Below, in pieces: positions 26,400 through 34,834 of a DNA stretch of 64,000 bases (position 1 is the stretch's first letter; every line of letters begins with the position of its first letter). Source of the DNA: Ruminococcus sp. YE71 (GTDB taxonomy: Bacteria > Bacillota > Clostridia > Oscillospirales > Ruminococcaceae). Location of the stretch: NCBI RefSeq assembly GCF_900119155.1, contig NZ_FPIR01000005.1:62001-126000 (forward strand). The letters run 5' to 3'. A program made the position numbers and the translations under genes. The notes under the pieces were generated by a model that saw nothing but the letters and a program-made list of their open reading frames with translations, did not search any database and was not told the origin of the DNA.

Positions 26400-29039
26400 A
26401 TGAGAAGAAAGAAAAAAAAGGCTGCTTCCGACGGCAGGATACAATGCAAAAACGGTATCTCGCTGAAGGGAGACATAAGCTTCAGACTGAACGGCAGACC
26501 TACGTCGTTCTTTGCGCTGATACAGTTCGCAGTTACTGCGGTATCGGCGTTCTCGGTACTGTTCATGCTGGAGAGCTTCCTTAACGGCGAGAGCGGCAGA
26601 TACTTCATATCCAACACGACCGCCGTCAGCATGGCGATATTCATCACAGCTTCGGCTGCCGTCATCTCGACTATGCAGCAGAGGTTCTTCAAGGTGCTGG
26701 GAGTCGCGGTACTGGCTGTGAACGCGGGATATATCACCTACAACATATCATCGGCGGTCAGGGGATTCATGATGACCGCCTATCTCTACAGCAAGAGGGC
26801 GAGCTTTTCGACGCCGCTGTTCGCACATGAGATAACCCATGTGACACAGGCCGACCTTGAAATGTTCTTCCTGGCGGCGGCATTTCTGGTGACGCTCACC
26901 ATCTCCACCTCCTGCATTTACTTCATCAACTTCCCGCTGCTGTTCATCGAGACTTTCCCGATGTTCGAGCTGGGTACTTTCTGGGGCTGGGAGCCTTACA
27001 TATGGACTACTGTCGGCATGGTCGGCTGCTGGGTCATCGTGCTCTCGCTCAGTCTCATCAACCACACCACCCGACGCAAGAACAGCGGCAGCACTTTCGC
27101 GGTCTACCTGCGGAAAAAGACCTACTACCTGACGAACGACGACCTCAAACGGCGGTTCTTCACGTCGGCCTCGACCTTCACGGTCATCGTCATGGCGCTG
27201 GTGTTCACCGTTACGGCAGTGTTCGCTTCGGTAACCGACAACTACCGCCCCGACAGCTTCAGGGAACTGAGGCGAAATCTATCGCTGGGATTCAGGGACT
27301 TCACCAACAACGTATCGGAGAAGATCGAGAACGGCGGTCTGGAGATACCCGGACGCAGCAAGGCGGTGGGCGGCACCAACGGCGGCAAGCTCGGACTGTA
27401 CAACGAGATACAGTTCAAGGGCACGACCGCCCTCGGAGTCACTGTGGACGGGCCTTTCACAAAGCCGATGTATCTGCGCGGCTACTGCGGCGAAAAATAC
27501 CGCGACAACTGCTGGGATCCCCTCAAGGCCGACAAGGACGTTCTTGCGAAGTTCAAGGTCAACAGCAATACCATCCTTGACTACGGCTACCTGCAATACA
27601 AGGGTTCGCCAAAGGTCGATTCGGGCAAGTTCAGCGATTCAAACAGCCTGAAGATCACCTGCGTGAACGCCAACGATGACCTCATCTACGCCCCCTACAG
27701 CACCTACTACACGGGCACGACGGTGGCGAAGGAACAGGACTTCGACGGAATGATCTCGCCCGAGAAAAACAAGAAACGCTACGAGACCATATACGCTCAG
27801 CCCTCTTTCGACAGCTGGGATGAGTGTATCTCTCAGCTCATTGACTATGCGGTGGGCGGTTACTACAACGACGCCAACACTTTCTACGACAGCTTCGTGT
27901 ACGACAAGAGTTCGGAAGCCTACCTGAACGTTCCCGAATCGCTGAGACCCACCCTCGACGCGATCATCAATGAGATCGGCATCGACCCTGCAAACGACTC
28001 AGTGCTGACCAAGCACGAGAAGATCTGCGAGTATTTCAGGTACAACTTCACCTACGATACTGCGCCGGGCGTCACACCCGAGAACGAGGACTTCATAAAG
28101 TACTTCCTCACCGAACAGAAGAAGGGCTACTGCACCTACTTCGCTTCGGCAGGCGTTATGCTGATGCGTGAGCTGGGAGTCCCTGCGAGATACGTAGAGG
28201 GCTATGTTATCGAACCCGAGCAGTTCAATCCCGACAATCTCCGCATAGGTGTCACCGACCGCTGCGCTCATGCGTGGTGCGAGATATTCATCCCGGGGTA
28301 CGGCTGGTATCCCATGGAGTTCACCAACAGCTACGTGGACAACTACAACCCTAACCTCACCGACAGGGAACGCAATATCGTCAAGGACGAAAGCTCCAGC
28401 AAGCCCGAGAAGAAGAACGACAGCAGCTCGAAACCCGCTGTGAACAAGCCGAAGGACAGCAGTTCTTCGATGGCGGATATTTCCGCTTCGCCGTCCTCTG
28501 TCAAGGATATGAACCAGAAGCCGAAGTCCTCGGGCACGGGCGGAAACGGCAACGGTCACGGCCCCGGCACGGAAGAGGGTTCGCCCTTCACAATCAGCAG
28601 GACGCAGGCGGTATACATCGGCGCGATGGGCTTCGTTATACTGGCGGCTCTGGTGTGCATCGTGGTGCGCCGCAAGAGCAAGCTCGAAAAGCTCGAACGG
28701 GCGGTCAACAGCAGGAACAGCACCACTTCGGTCATCAGCTGCTACACCGCATTTCTCGAATACATCGCACTGCTCGGCATCGACATGGGGGACAACCTCA
28801 CCGACGTGCAGCTCTCCAAACGGCTCAGCGGCGACCTCGAAAAGTGGTCTCCCGGGCTCAGCAGCAAGTTCATGGAAGTCTCCGAACCTGCCATCATCGC
28901 CTACATGAGCAGCGCCCCCGCCACCGAAGAGGAGGCGGCAAGGTCACGCACAGCCCTCAAAAACGCCCGCACCGAAATCTACGATATGCTGACCACTTCC
29001 AAAAAACTCAACGCCAAATGGCTCTGCGGACTGTACTGA
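26400..29039 (+). CDS. Membrane-anchored transglutaminase-like protein
   Basis: This 879-residue protein has a cluster of about five membrane helices in the first 240 residues, a large extracellular region, the transglutaminase core near residues 575-640, a Ser/Lys/Pro linker, a membrane helix (VYIGAMGFVILAALVCIVV) and a cytoplasmic DUF4129-like tail. The catalytic Cys is in KGYCTYFASAGVMLMRELG and the His in DRCAHAWCEIFIPGYGW; a following Glu/Asp (YPMEFT) could complete the triad. It may be a protease or a crosslinker. It starts 15 bases after the DUF58 stop behind AAGGAG. Confidence 0.9.
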   Translation: MRRKKKKAASDGRIQCKNGISLKGDISFRLNGRPTSFFALIQFAVTAVSAFSVLFMLESFLNGESGRYFISNTTAVSMAIFITASAAVISTMQQRFFKVLGVAVLAVNAGYITYNISSAVRGFMMTAYLYSKRASFSTPLFAHEITHVTQADLEMFFLAAAFLVTLTISTSCIYFINFPLLFIETFPMFELGTFWGWEPYIWTTVGMVGCWVIVLSLSLINHTTRRKNSGSTFAVYLRKKTYYLTNDDLKRRFFTSASTFTVIVMALVFTVTAVFASVTDNYRPDSFRELRRNLSLGFRDFTNNVSEKIENGGLEIPGRSKAVGGTNGGKLGLYNEIQFKGTTALGVTVDGPFTKPMYLRGYCGEKYRDNCWDPLKADKDVLAKFKVNSNTILDYGYLQYKGSPKVDSGKFSDSNSLKITCVNANDDLIYAPYSTYYTGTTVAKEQDFDGMISPEKNKKRYETIYAQPSFDSWDECISQLIDYAVGGYYNDANTFYDSFVYDKSSEAYLNVPESLRPTLDAIINEIGIDPANDSVLTKHEKICEYFRYNFTYDTAPGVTPENEDFIKYFLTEQKKGYCTYFASAGVMLMRELGVPARYVEGYVIEPEQFNPDNLRIGVTDRCAHAWCEIFIPGYGWYPMEFTNSYVDNYNPNLTDRERNIVKDESSSKPEKKNDSSSKPAVNKPKDSSSSMADISASPSSVKDMNQKPKSSGTGGNGNGHGPGTEEGSPFTISRTQAVYIGAMGFVILAALVCIVVRRKSKLEKLERAVNSRNSTTSVISCYTAFLEYIALLGIDMGDNLTDVQLSKRLSGDLEKWSPGLSSKFMEVSEPAIIAYMSSAPATEEEAARSRTALKNARTEIYDMLTTSKKLNAKWLCGLY

Positions 29040-29101
29040 TTTTTGTACAGTTGATCCCGAGTTTACCGAGGTCACCCCAAGAATAACAGCAGGCAACAGC
29101 A

Positions 29102-29142
29102 AAAAAGATACCCGTGAGGAAAAGATCCTCACGGGTATTTGT
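29102..29142. terminator. Bidirectional terminator between moxR operon and SCIFF cluster
   Basis: The 13-base stem ATACCCGTGAGGA with its complement (29108-29120 and 29126-29138) has a five-base loop. TTTG and more T follow on the plus strand, and a run of A precedes it, giving T on the minus strand. It serves two convergent operons. Confidence 0.88.
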
Positions 29143-29352
29143 TTATTTCTTTATGGTGACGCCGTATTTTTCGCAGAAAGCGTCGATATCGTCCTGTGCA
29201 CGTACAAGTTCGGTGTATTTCAGCTTTCGGGTGTTCGGGTCGAAGAAACCGATGGTCTTTTCGCCCGTGCAGGTGCTCGACTCGATGCGGACTTCAAGAC
29301 CCTCGCAGTCGGCGGGCGGCTTGCGCGGCTTGTCCTTTCTGAACAGGCTCAT
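29143..29352 (-). CDS. 69-residue protein of unknown function in the SCIFF cluster
   Basis: This small protein is soluble and charged, beginning MSLFRKDKPRKPP and ending EKYGVTIKK. It has three cysteines and no transmembrane segment, and the middle reads CTGEKTIGFFDPNTRKLKY. I do not recognise a family. It starts one base after the ScfB stop with no clear ribosome site of its own, so it is probably coupled to the maturase, and its end is followed directly by the operon terminator. A helper or recognition role in peptide maturation is possible but unproven. Its tight position makes a real gene likely. Confidence 0.7.
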   Translation of the reverse strand: MSLFRKDKPRKPPADCEGLEVRIESSTCTGEKTIGFFDPNTRKLKYTELVRAQDDIDAFCEKYGVTIKK

Positions 29353-29353
29353 G

Positions 29354-30724
29354 TCATTCTGCCGAATCGAGCAGCTTCTCAGCCTTGAGGGCTATCGCGC
29401 ACTCAACTCTGTGGCGCTCGATCTCGCAGGAAAGCTCGTGAGAAGTGCGGATGTCGCCCTTGTAGAGGTAGTTGTTCGCGTTGCAGCCGCCCGAGCAGTA
29501 GAACTTAGCCCAGCAGTCGCGGCAGGCAGGCTTGGAGTAAACGTGGGCGCTGGCGAAGTCGTTCTTCATGGCGGTGTCAAAGCTGCCGTCGTGGACGTTG
29601 CCCATCTTATAATCGTCGATGCCGACGAACTGGTGGCAGGGGTAGATGTCGCCGTCGGGAGAGATAGCCACATACTCATTTCCGCAGCCGCAACCCTTGA
29701 GACGCTTGATGACGCAGGGTCCCTGATCGAGATCCATCATGAAGTGGAAGAAGTTGATGAACTTACCCTGAGCGGTGATCTCGCGGATCTTGTTGGCAAG
29801 GCGGTCATACTCCTCGAAGATGCGGGGCAGGTCGGCAGCGGTGATAGCATAGGGCTCGGTCTCGGGGGACATTACGGGCTCAACGCTGATCTGCTCGAAG
29901 CCCTCGTTGTAAAGGCTCATCACGTCCTCGGCGAAATCGAGGTTGTACTTGGTGAAGGTGCCGCGGACATACCAGTCCTTGTCGCCGCGTCCTGCGACCA
30001 GCTTCTTGTACTTGTCGATGAAGATGTCGTAGGTGCCCTTGCCGTTGACGGTCTTTCTCACGCGGTCGTTTATCTCGCGTCTGCCGTCAACCGAAAGAAC
30101 GACGTTGTACATCTCCTTGTTAAGGAACTCGGTTATCTCGTCGTTGAGAAGGATGCCGTTGGTGGTGAGGGTGAACTTGATGTTCTTGTCGTGGAGCTTT
30201 TCCTGCTCGCGGGCGTACTCGACCACCTGCTTTACGACCTCAAAGTTCATCAGCGGTTCGCCGCCGAAAAAGTCTATTTCGAGTGCCTTGCGGTTAGCGG
30301 ACTTCTCGATAAGGAAGTCTATCGCCTTCTTGCCCGTCTCGAAGCTCATGAGCATCCTGCCCTTGCCGTAGTCGCCCTTGCTTGCGAAGCAGTAGTCGCA
30401 GCGCATATTGCAGTCCTGCGAGATGAGCAGGCAGAGCGCCTTGACAGGGGACGCCACCGACGTCTGAGCGTACTTCTCGTAGTCGTCCTCTGAGAAGAGT
30501 ATCTTATCGTCGGCAAGGGACTTCAGCTCGGCGTAGACCTCGCGGATATCCTCCTCAGGGTACTTGCCCAAAAGCTCCCTGACTGCCGCCTCGGGACATT
30601 CGTCGGTGAGGGGCTCGGTCACATAGTCGAGCAGGTCGTAGGTCAGCTCGTCGATAACGTGAACGCCGCCGCTGTTGACATCAAGAACGAAATACATCCC
30701 GTTCTGTATAAATTTATGTATCAT
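29354..30724 (-). CDS. scfB: SCIFF peptide maturase (radical SAM, SPASM/twitch)
   Basis: This enzyme of the TIGR03974 type is known to form thioether crosslinks from cysteines in the SCIFF precursor. The 456-residue protein has the radical SAM cluster motif CNMRCDYC near residue 105, EIDFFGGEPLMN, and two C-terminal auxiliary cluster regions (GCGCGNEYVAISPDGDIYPC and CRDCWAKFYCSGGC). ATG 30724 is fixed by GGAGG 10 bases upstream and yields MIHKFIQNG. It lies after a terminator that follows the precursor gene, so it is probably expressed at a lower level than the peptide. Its N-terminal domain is probably the precursor-recognition fold. Confidence 0.94.
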   Translation of the reverse strand: MIHKFIQNGMYFVLDVNSGGVHVIDELTYDLLDYVTEPLTDECPEAAVRELLGKYPEEDIREVYAELKSLADDKILFSEDDYEKYAQTSVASPVKALCLLISQDCNMRCDYCFASKGDYGKGRMLMSFETGKKAIDFLIEKSANRKALEIDFFGGEPLMNFEVVKQVVEYAREQEKLHDKNIKFTLTTNGILLNDEITEFLNKEMYNVVLSVDGRREINDRVRKTVNGKGTYDIFIDKYKKLVAGRGDKDWYVRGTFTKYNLDFAEDVMSLYNEGFEQISVEPVMSPETEPYAITAADLPRIFEEYDRLANKIREITAQGKFINFFHFMMDLDQGPCVIKRLKGCGCGNEYVAISPDGDIYPCHQFVGIDDYKMGNVHDGSFDTAMKNDFASAHVYSKPACRDCWAKFYCSGGCNANNYLYKGDIRTSHELSCEIERHRVECAIALKAEKLLDSAE

Positions 30725-30738
30725 AAAAACCTCCATAG

Positions 30739-30770
30739 AAAAAAAATGTGACATTCAAGGAATGTCACAT
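30739..30770 (-). terminator. Terminator between scfA and scfB
   Basis: The 11-base stem ATGTGACATTC/GAATGTCACAT (30746-30756 and 30760-30770) has a three-base loop. On the minus strand it is followed by a run of T that ends just before the scfB ribosome site. It probably lets only part of the precursor transcripts continue into the maturase gene. Confidence 0.8.
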
Positions 30771-30790
30771 CGGCTGTTCTGTTTTGCTGC

Positions 30791-30934
30791 TTAGTCTTCC
30801 TTAGCGCACTTCTGGTTAGCAACAGTGCAGGAAGTCTTGCAAGCCGACTGGCAGGAAGCCTGGCAGTTACCGCAGCCGCCCTTTGCAGCGCTCTGCTTGA
30901 GGTTAGCCTTATTGATGGTCTTGATATGCTTCAT
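30791..30934 (-). CDS. scfA: SCIFF ribosomal peptide precursor (six cysteines)
   Basis: This 47-residue peptide begins MKHIKTINKANLKQSAAKGG, then has six cysteines in CGNCQASCQSACKTSC followed by TVANQKC, and ends AKED. This is the SCIFF pattern (six cysteines in forty-five residues), a RiPP family found in most Clostridia, next to its radical SAM maturase. GGAGG lies eight bases before ATG 30934. The leader before the first cysteine has 20 residues, and ScfB crosslinks the C-terminal Cys-rich core to nearby residues in characterised members. Its cellular role is not known. It is easily missed because of its length. Confidence 0.93.
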   Translation of the reverse strand: MKHIKTINKANLKQSAAKGGCGNCQASCQSACKTSCTVANQKCAKED

Positions 30935-30963
30935 GGTTCATACCTCCAATGTTTATTTTCTCT

Positions 30964-30972
30964 ATTATACCA
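30964..30972 (-). promoter_or_regulatory. Promoter of the SCIFF precursor gene
   Basis: On the minus strand TGGTATAAT is a perfect -10 with an extended TGN, 30 bases before the scfA start codon. The -35 at 17 bases is weak. The terminator after scfA makes the peptide the main product. Confidence 0.6.
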
Positions 30973-31031
30973 TATTTCGGGCAGTATCATATTAATATTT
31001 TGTGAACGCTGTATAAATCTTCTTTTTCGAT

Positions 31032-31436
31032 TCATTTCAGCCTGAACCGCGTGCCGCCAGAATTCACTCCGACGATGCCGCCCATCCCCGCCGAAACGAG
31101 CGATATGACCAGCTTTGTGGTCGCCGAGAATCCGCCTGCCGCACCTGCAAAAACGTAGGAACAGACAAATATCACCCCGAACACCCCGAGTCCGCAGAGC
31201 AGACCCATGAGCAGACCGTTCTGACGGCGTCTGCGGGAAGCCACGTATCCTCCGACGTATGCGCCCACCGCAAGCGCCGCCGAGGTCAGCACCGAGAGCA
31301 CCCTGTCGCCCACATCGACCTTCGTTATCACGAACCCGATAAGCAGTATCACCGCGAACAGAGCCGCCGACCCTGCCGCTGCCGAGAGCACCGCCGTAAG
31401 AAGATTTTCCGCTGCCCTGCTGCGTCTTTTTCTCAT
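31032..31436 (-). CDS. TIGR04086-family small membrane protein
   Basis: The 134-residue protein has an arginine-rich start (MRKRRSRAAEN) and about four membrane helices, of which AGSAALFAVILLIGFVIT and ISLVSAGMGGIVGV are clearest, with a SRRRRQNG loop between them. This is the TIGR04086 profile, a family seen beside SCIFF genes in Clostridia. ATG 31436 follows GAGGTGATAGCG. It is transcribed toward scfA, with about 97 bases between its end and the scfA start and its own promoter not evident. The function is unknown. Confidence 0.75.
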   Translation of the reverse strand: MRKRRSRAAENLLTAVLSAAAGSAALFAVILLIGFVITKVDVGDRVLSVLTSAALAVGAYVGGYVASRRRRQNGLLMGLLCGLGVFGVIFVCSYVFAGAAGGFSATTKLVISLVSAGMGGIVGVNSGGTRFRLK

Positions 31437-31482
31437 CGCTATCACCTCATAGGATAATATGCGGCGTGAGCGGAGAATATGC

Positions 31483-31516
31483 AAAAAAGCGTCCCCGCAA
31501 AGCCAACGGGAACGCT
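31483..31516 (-). terminator. Terminator of the serine-rich surface protein gene
   Basis: The ten-base stem at 31488-31497 and 31507-31516 (one G-T wobble) is followed on the minus strand by six T. It lies just after the surface protein gene and before the TIGR04086 gene. Confidence 0.85.
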
Positions 31517-31536
31517 CTATGTGTGCCGTGAACGGC

Positions 31537-33141
31537 TTACTTTCTCTTTCTTGCAACAACGAATACGCTTGCTGCAACTACCATCATCGCACCGCCGATG
31601 CCTGCCGCGCTGCCCGTGTTAGCAACGCCTGTGCCTGTCGTCACGCTTGAGGTGGAGCTTGTGCTGCTCGAAGAAACCGAGCTTGTCGCGGAAGAAGTTG
31701 AACTGCTGTCAGCCTGCGAGCTGCTGTCGGCAGCGGAAGAGCTGTCGGCAACGGAGCTGCTGTCTGCTACAGAAGAACTGTCAGCCACGGAAGAACTGTC
31801 AGCCACGGAAGAGCTATCGGTTTCGGAAGAACTGTCGTCTTTGCTGACCTTCTTCACCTTGAGAGCAAGCTTCTGCATATCCTTGGTGTCGGTAACGGTA
31901 AGACCTGTATCGCCCACCAGCTCGTACTCATTACTGTCTATCTCAACAGTGTAATCGCCCGCGGGGATGTTGTAAAGAGTCAGACCCTCGGTGCTGTATT
32001 CCATGTGAGTGTCAATTCGGTAACCTGCCTGCTTTGCATTGATACTGCCCGAGGTACAGTTCATGTAGCGGAATCCGCATCTGAAAGGCGCATCCTTCTT
32101 AGCCCAGATATAGAAGTTGCCTTCGTCATCGGGAATGCAGGCGCTGATGACAGCGTTGTTCTCGAAGCAGTAGGAGAAGATGTTGTCCTCACCTGTTACG
32201 GAATCGGGAACGGTGGTTTTGAGATTATAGTTTTTATCGTAATATGTCAAATTGAAATCATCATCAATACCAAGGTAGCTCAGAGCATACTTTGCGGGAA
32301 CTTTGATCTTTACGTAAGTCTCGTCCTTATCGGAAACGAAGATTTCCTCGCTGTATACATTGGAACAGCCCATATGCCATACTTTGTACACACCCGGGTC
32401 GACATCGAAGGTAAGCGTCTCGCCGACGTGCTTACCGAAAACCACACCTTTTTTGAGCTCGCCTCCAATTTTAAGACCGGGGTAAGCCTCAGCATTATCG
32501 AGACTGGCCCAGGAATAAGTGTCATTCTTGCCTGCGTAGCTTTCATCTACATATACAACGACCTTGCCTGCGGGAACGACCATCTCGTCCACGACATCGT
32601 AGGGAAGCAAGGAGTCGTCGCTGACTAAGTACGAACTGTTGAGTCCGCAGATGAGCTTATTATAGTATGCCTTGTCGTTCTCGGCATCGTATACGTAGGT
32701 GTACGACTTATTACCTAACTCATTGACAGAGGGGTATTTTCCGAAATCGAACTCCTTTGAGAGATCGATGGGGTCGGCAACAGTGCTGAGGGTCGAATAT
32801 TGGTACCAGCTGTCATCGGTATAGCTTGAGATATCAATGGCATCCTTAATGGCTATTGAAGCGAAATTTTTTGCGCCGCCATTCCAGGTCGCAACAGTTT
32901 CGCCGTTCTTTTTCAGAGAGAAGGTCACGTCCGAAAGGTCATAATCGCCTGTGTCGGAAGTGATGTTGAGGTAAGGCTTATTTACCTGAAAATCCTTCTT
33001 ACCGAAGTAAGAGTAGCCCTCGGTATTCTTGTCGTAATCAGCAAGGTCAAAGTCATATGGCAGAGCGTTGGCGGAAAGAGCCATGCCCGAAGCGAGAGCA
33101 GCTGCCGAAAGACCTGCGATGATCCTTTTTACAGTTTTCAT
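31537..33141 (-). CDS. Serine-rich secreted or cell-wall protein with C-terminal NTG/TM anchor
   Basis: The 534-residue protein starts with a signal peptide (MKTVKRIIAGLSAAALASGM...NA). The body of about 430 residues is beta-rich with many Tyr, Asp and Gly, and I recognise no catalytic motif. A hexapeptide DSSSVA repeat follows, then a Ser/Thr linker. The C-terminus reads GVANTGSAAGIGG, a hydrophobic stretch and RKRK, like a sortase-type anchor with VANTG instead of LPXTG. ATG 33141 follows AAGAAAGGAAAA. A strong SigA promoter lies upstream. It could be an adhesin or matrix protein. No sortase is in the window. Confidence 0.65.
   Translation of the reverse strand: MKTVKRIIAGLSAAALASGMALSANALPYDFDLADYDKNTEGYSYFGKKDFQVNKPYLNITSDTGDYDLSDVTFSLKKNGETVATWNGGAKNFASIAIKDAIDISSYTDDSWYQYSTLSTVADPIDLSKEFDFGKYPSVNELGNKSYTYVYDAENDKAYYNKLICGLNSSYLVSDDSLLPYDVVDEMVVPAGKVVVYVDESYAGKNDTYSWASLDNAEAYPGLKIGGELKKGVVFGKHVGETLTFDVDPGVYKVWHMGCSNVYSEEIFVSDKDETYVKIKVPAKYALSYLGIDDDFNLTYYDKNYNLKTTVPDSVTGEDNIFSYCFENNAVISACIPDDEGNFYIWAKKDAPFRCGFRYMNCTSGSINAKQAGYRIDTHMEYSTEGLTLYNIPAGDYTVEIDSNEYELVGDTGLTVTDTKDMQKLALKVKKVSKDDSSSETDSSSVADSSSVADSSSVADSSSVADSSSAADSSSQADSSSTSSATSSVSSSSTSSTSSVTTGTGVANTGSAAGIGGAMMVVAASVFVVARKRK
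31701..31840 (-). repeat. Tandem 18-base repeat encoding DSSSVA
   Basis: Within the surface protein gene the 18-base unit encoding DSSSVA or close variants occurs about six times in tandem (variants include AADSSSQ and ETDSSS). The copies differ at synonymous positions, so the array looks selected at the protein level. Length variation by slippage is plausible. Confidence 0.85.
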
Positions 33142-33169
33142 GTTCGTTTTTTCCTTTCTTGAGCCTGAA

Positions 33170-33186
33170 TGCGAATGTCGTTCGCA
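33170..33186. promoter_or_regulatory. Inverted repeat in the surface protein leader (candidate operator)
   Basis: TGCGAA and TTCGCA form a perfect six-base inverted repeat with a five-base spacer, about 12 bases downstream of the predicted transcription start. It could bind a regulator such as the neighbouring double-HTH protein. It may equally be chance. Confidence 0.3.
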
Positions 33187-33203
33187 AACGTTTATATATT
33201 GGC

Positions 33204-33232
33204 ATTTTACCACAATTTGTCCCGATTGTCAA
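33204..33232 (-). promoter_or_regulatory. SigA-type promoter of the surface protein gene
   Basis: On the minus strand TTGACA (33232-33227) and TAAAAT (33209-33204) are 17 bases apart, with TGG directly before the -10. The start codon is about 60 bases downstream. Confidence 0.75.
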
Positions 33233-33272
33233 TAACCGAAGCGCTGCAATTATTAACATATCATAAAGAATA

Positions 33273-33299
33273 GCGTCCCGCCAAAACAAAACGGGACGC
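33273..33299 (-). terminator. Likely terminator of the double-HTH regulator gene
   Basis: The eight-base stem GCGTCCCG/CGGGACGC encloses an 11-base loop with A-rich sequence and is followed on the minus strand by TATTCTTTATG. It sits 10 bases past the stop codon of the regulator. Confidence 0.65.
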
Positions 33300-33308
33300 A
33301 TATGAAGA

Positions 33309-34709
33309 TCATTTATCGAGTATTTCTTCGGCGTATTCGCGGAAAGCCCTGCAAATCTGGGGCTGCGTGAACACGAAACTCGCTTTCGGTTCTATCAGCG
33401 TGTTAAGGACCACCCTGTCCTCGCAGATGATGAGCTCGGAATCGTCGAGGGTATAGGCGCTCAGGATATTGTCGGGACGGGACTGGTCGAGGGTGTAGTT
33501 CATGATGCTGCGGCTCTCGGCAAGCAGCATGGCGAATGAGCTCTGGTGGAAGCTGATGGACGCATCATCGGTTAGGTAGTAGTAGTTGCACATATCCTCG
33601 AAGCCCTTGACGCAGCAGGACACGACGCATCCTCTGTCGGGGTCGATGAAGATGGTGTGGACGAATCTGTCGCCGCCTTTTTTGATGCAGTAGTACGGCT
33701 CGATAAGTCCCGAGATGTACAGAGGAAGCCAGCTGTTTATCGCGGACAGCAGCTCCGAAGCCTTAATCTCGCAGTTGTGTATCAGCTTGAGTTTGATGCC
33801 GCTCTTGACGCACTGATTTATGAGCGACAGCCAGATGGGACGGTACTCGCCCGACAGCCACTGGAGGTCTCTGTCGGAGTACATCCAGAGTTCCCTGCTG
33901 CCGCTGCGGACAGCAGTTCCGATGAATTTCACCATAGCGTTGCGCAGTCCCTCGGAGCCCTTGTAGACCTCTCGCACGTCGTTTAGCACGTTTTCGGTCA
34001 CAATGTCCTCAAACTCGGGTATCTGACCCTCAAAATCGCTCGGGCAGACCTTTATGCACTCGATGAGCTGACGCACCGCAAGCACATCGGAATCAATGCC
34101 GCTGCTGAGCCATCTGACGATCTGCGAGGCGGCATTCTGCTCGGTTATCGGCTCCCCGAAGGACAGGAGCTCGCCCAGCCAGCCCAGCTTGTTCTGTTCG
34201 ATGAGTTTTGAAGCGAGGGCGCTGCTGATATTGAACATCAGCTTCGAGCCTGCCTTAGGCACGCGCTCTCCCCTGCGGAAGCGGCTGATATACGACGCGT
34301 CGATGCTCAGCGCCTTGCTCAGGCGGCTGTTGGTGACATCGGCGAGCTTCATCAGGGCATCCAGCTTTTTGCCGAACACGGCAGCCTTATCGCGTTTGAC
34401 TATCGAAGAAAGCTCTCTCGGGAGCTGGGGAGGACGGTCGTCGAACAGCCACTCGATGAGCTGTTTTTTTATGTCCGCACTGTTTCCCGTTCCCACGACA
34501 AGACAGAGCAGTTCGATAGTGCCGCTGGAATCGGCAAAGGCACATATACCGTCCGCGAGCTTGCTTATGGTAGGGCTCGTTCTGGGCGGCAGTCTCGCGC
34601 CGCTTTTGAGGCGGCTTATATTCGACGGTGAACATCCTGCACACCGCGAGATCTCGGTATTATCGGTATTGAGCAGGTCAAGCAGGAAACACAGCTTTTC
34701 ACTCAGCAT
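33309..34709 (-). CDS. Double-HTH (XRE-like) regulator with C-terminal sensor domain
   Basis: The 466-residue protein carries two XRE-like helix-turn-helix domains in its N-terminal third. The first is TEISRCAGCSPSNISRLKSGARLPP near residues 17-42, and the second is SRLSKALSIDASYISRFRRGERVPKAG near residues 130-157. The C-terminal two thirds (about 300 residues) form an uncharacterised domain with REVYKGSEGLRNAM, ELWMYSDRDLQWL and LKLIHNC, reminiscent of TrmB-like or phospholipase D-like sensor folds. GAAGGAGC precedes ATG 34709. It is transcribed toward the surface protein gene, from which a terminator separates it. The ligand is unknown. Confidence 0.7.
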   Translation of the reverse strand: MLSEKLCFLLDLLNTDNTEISRCAGCSPSNISRLKSGARLPPRTSPTISKLADGICAFADSSGTIELLCLVVGTGNSADIKKQLIEWLFDDRPPQLPRELSSIVKRDKAAVFGKKLDALMKLADVTNSRLSKALSIDASYISRFRRGERVPKAGSKLMFNISSALASKLIEQNKLGWLGELLSFGEPITEQNAASQIVRWLSSGIDSDVLAVRQLIECIKVCPSDFEGQIPEFEDIVTENVLNDVREVYKGSEGLRNAMVKFIGTAVRSGSRELWMYSDRDLQWLSGEYRPIWLSLINQCVKSGIKLKLIHNCEIKASELLSAINSWLPLYISGLIEPYYCIKKGGDRFVHTIFIDPDRGCVVSCCVKGFEDMCNYYYLTDDASISFHQSSFAMLLAESRSIMNYTLDQSRPDNILSAYTLDDSELIICEDRVVLNTLIEPKASFVFTQPQICRAFREYAEEILDK

Positions 34710-34825
34710 TTTCTCACGCTCCTTCCATATCAGTATCCCGACCCGGCTTTCTGTTATTAATCTGAAAACCGATGCTTATTAAAATAATAAACGGGATTAG
34801 GTATTAATTTATTATCATTTGTTAT

Positions 34826-34834
34826 ATTATAGCA
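34826..34834 (-). promoter_or_regulatory. Promoter of the double-HTH regulator gene
   Basis: On the minus strand TGCTATAAT is a perfect -10 with an extended TGN, about 115 bases before the start codon. A TTGCGT -35 candidate lies 18 bases upstream of it. Confidence 0.55.

Noticed and set aside
31701-31840. A regular 18-base tandem array that might suggest a CRISPR or satellite
   Set aside because: It is in frame within the surface protein, has no spacers, and encodes DSSSVA repeats.
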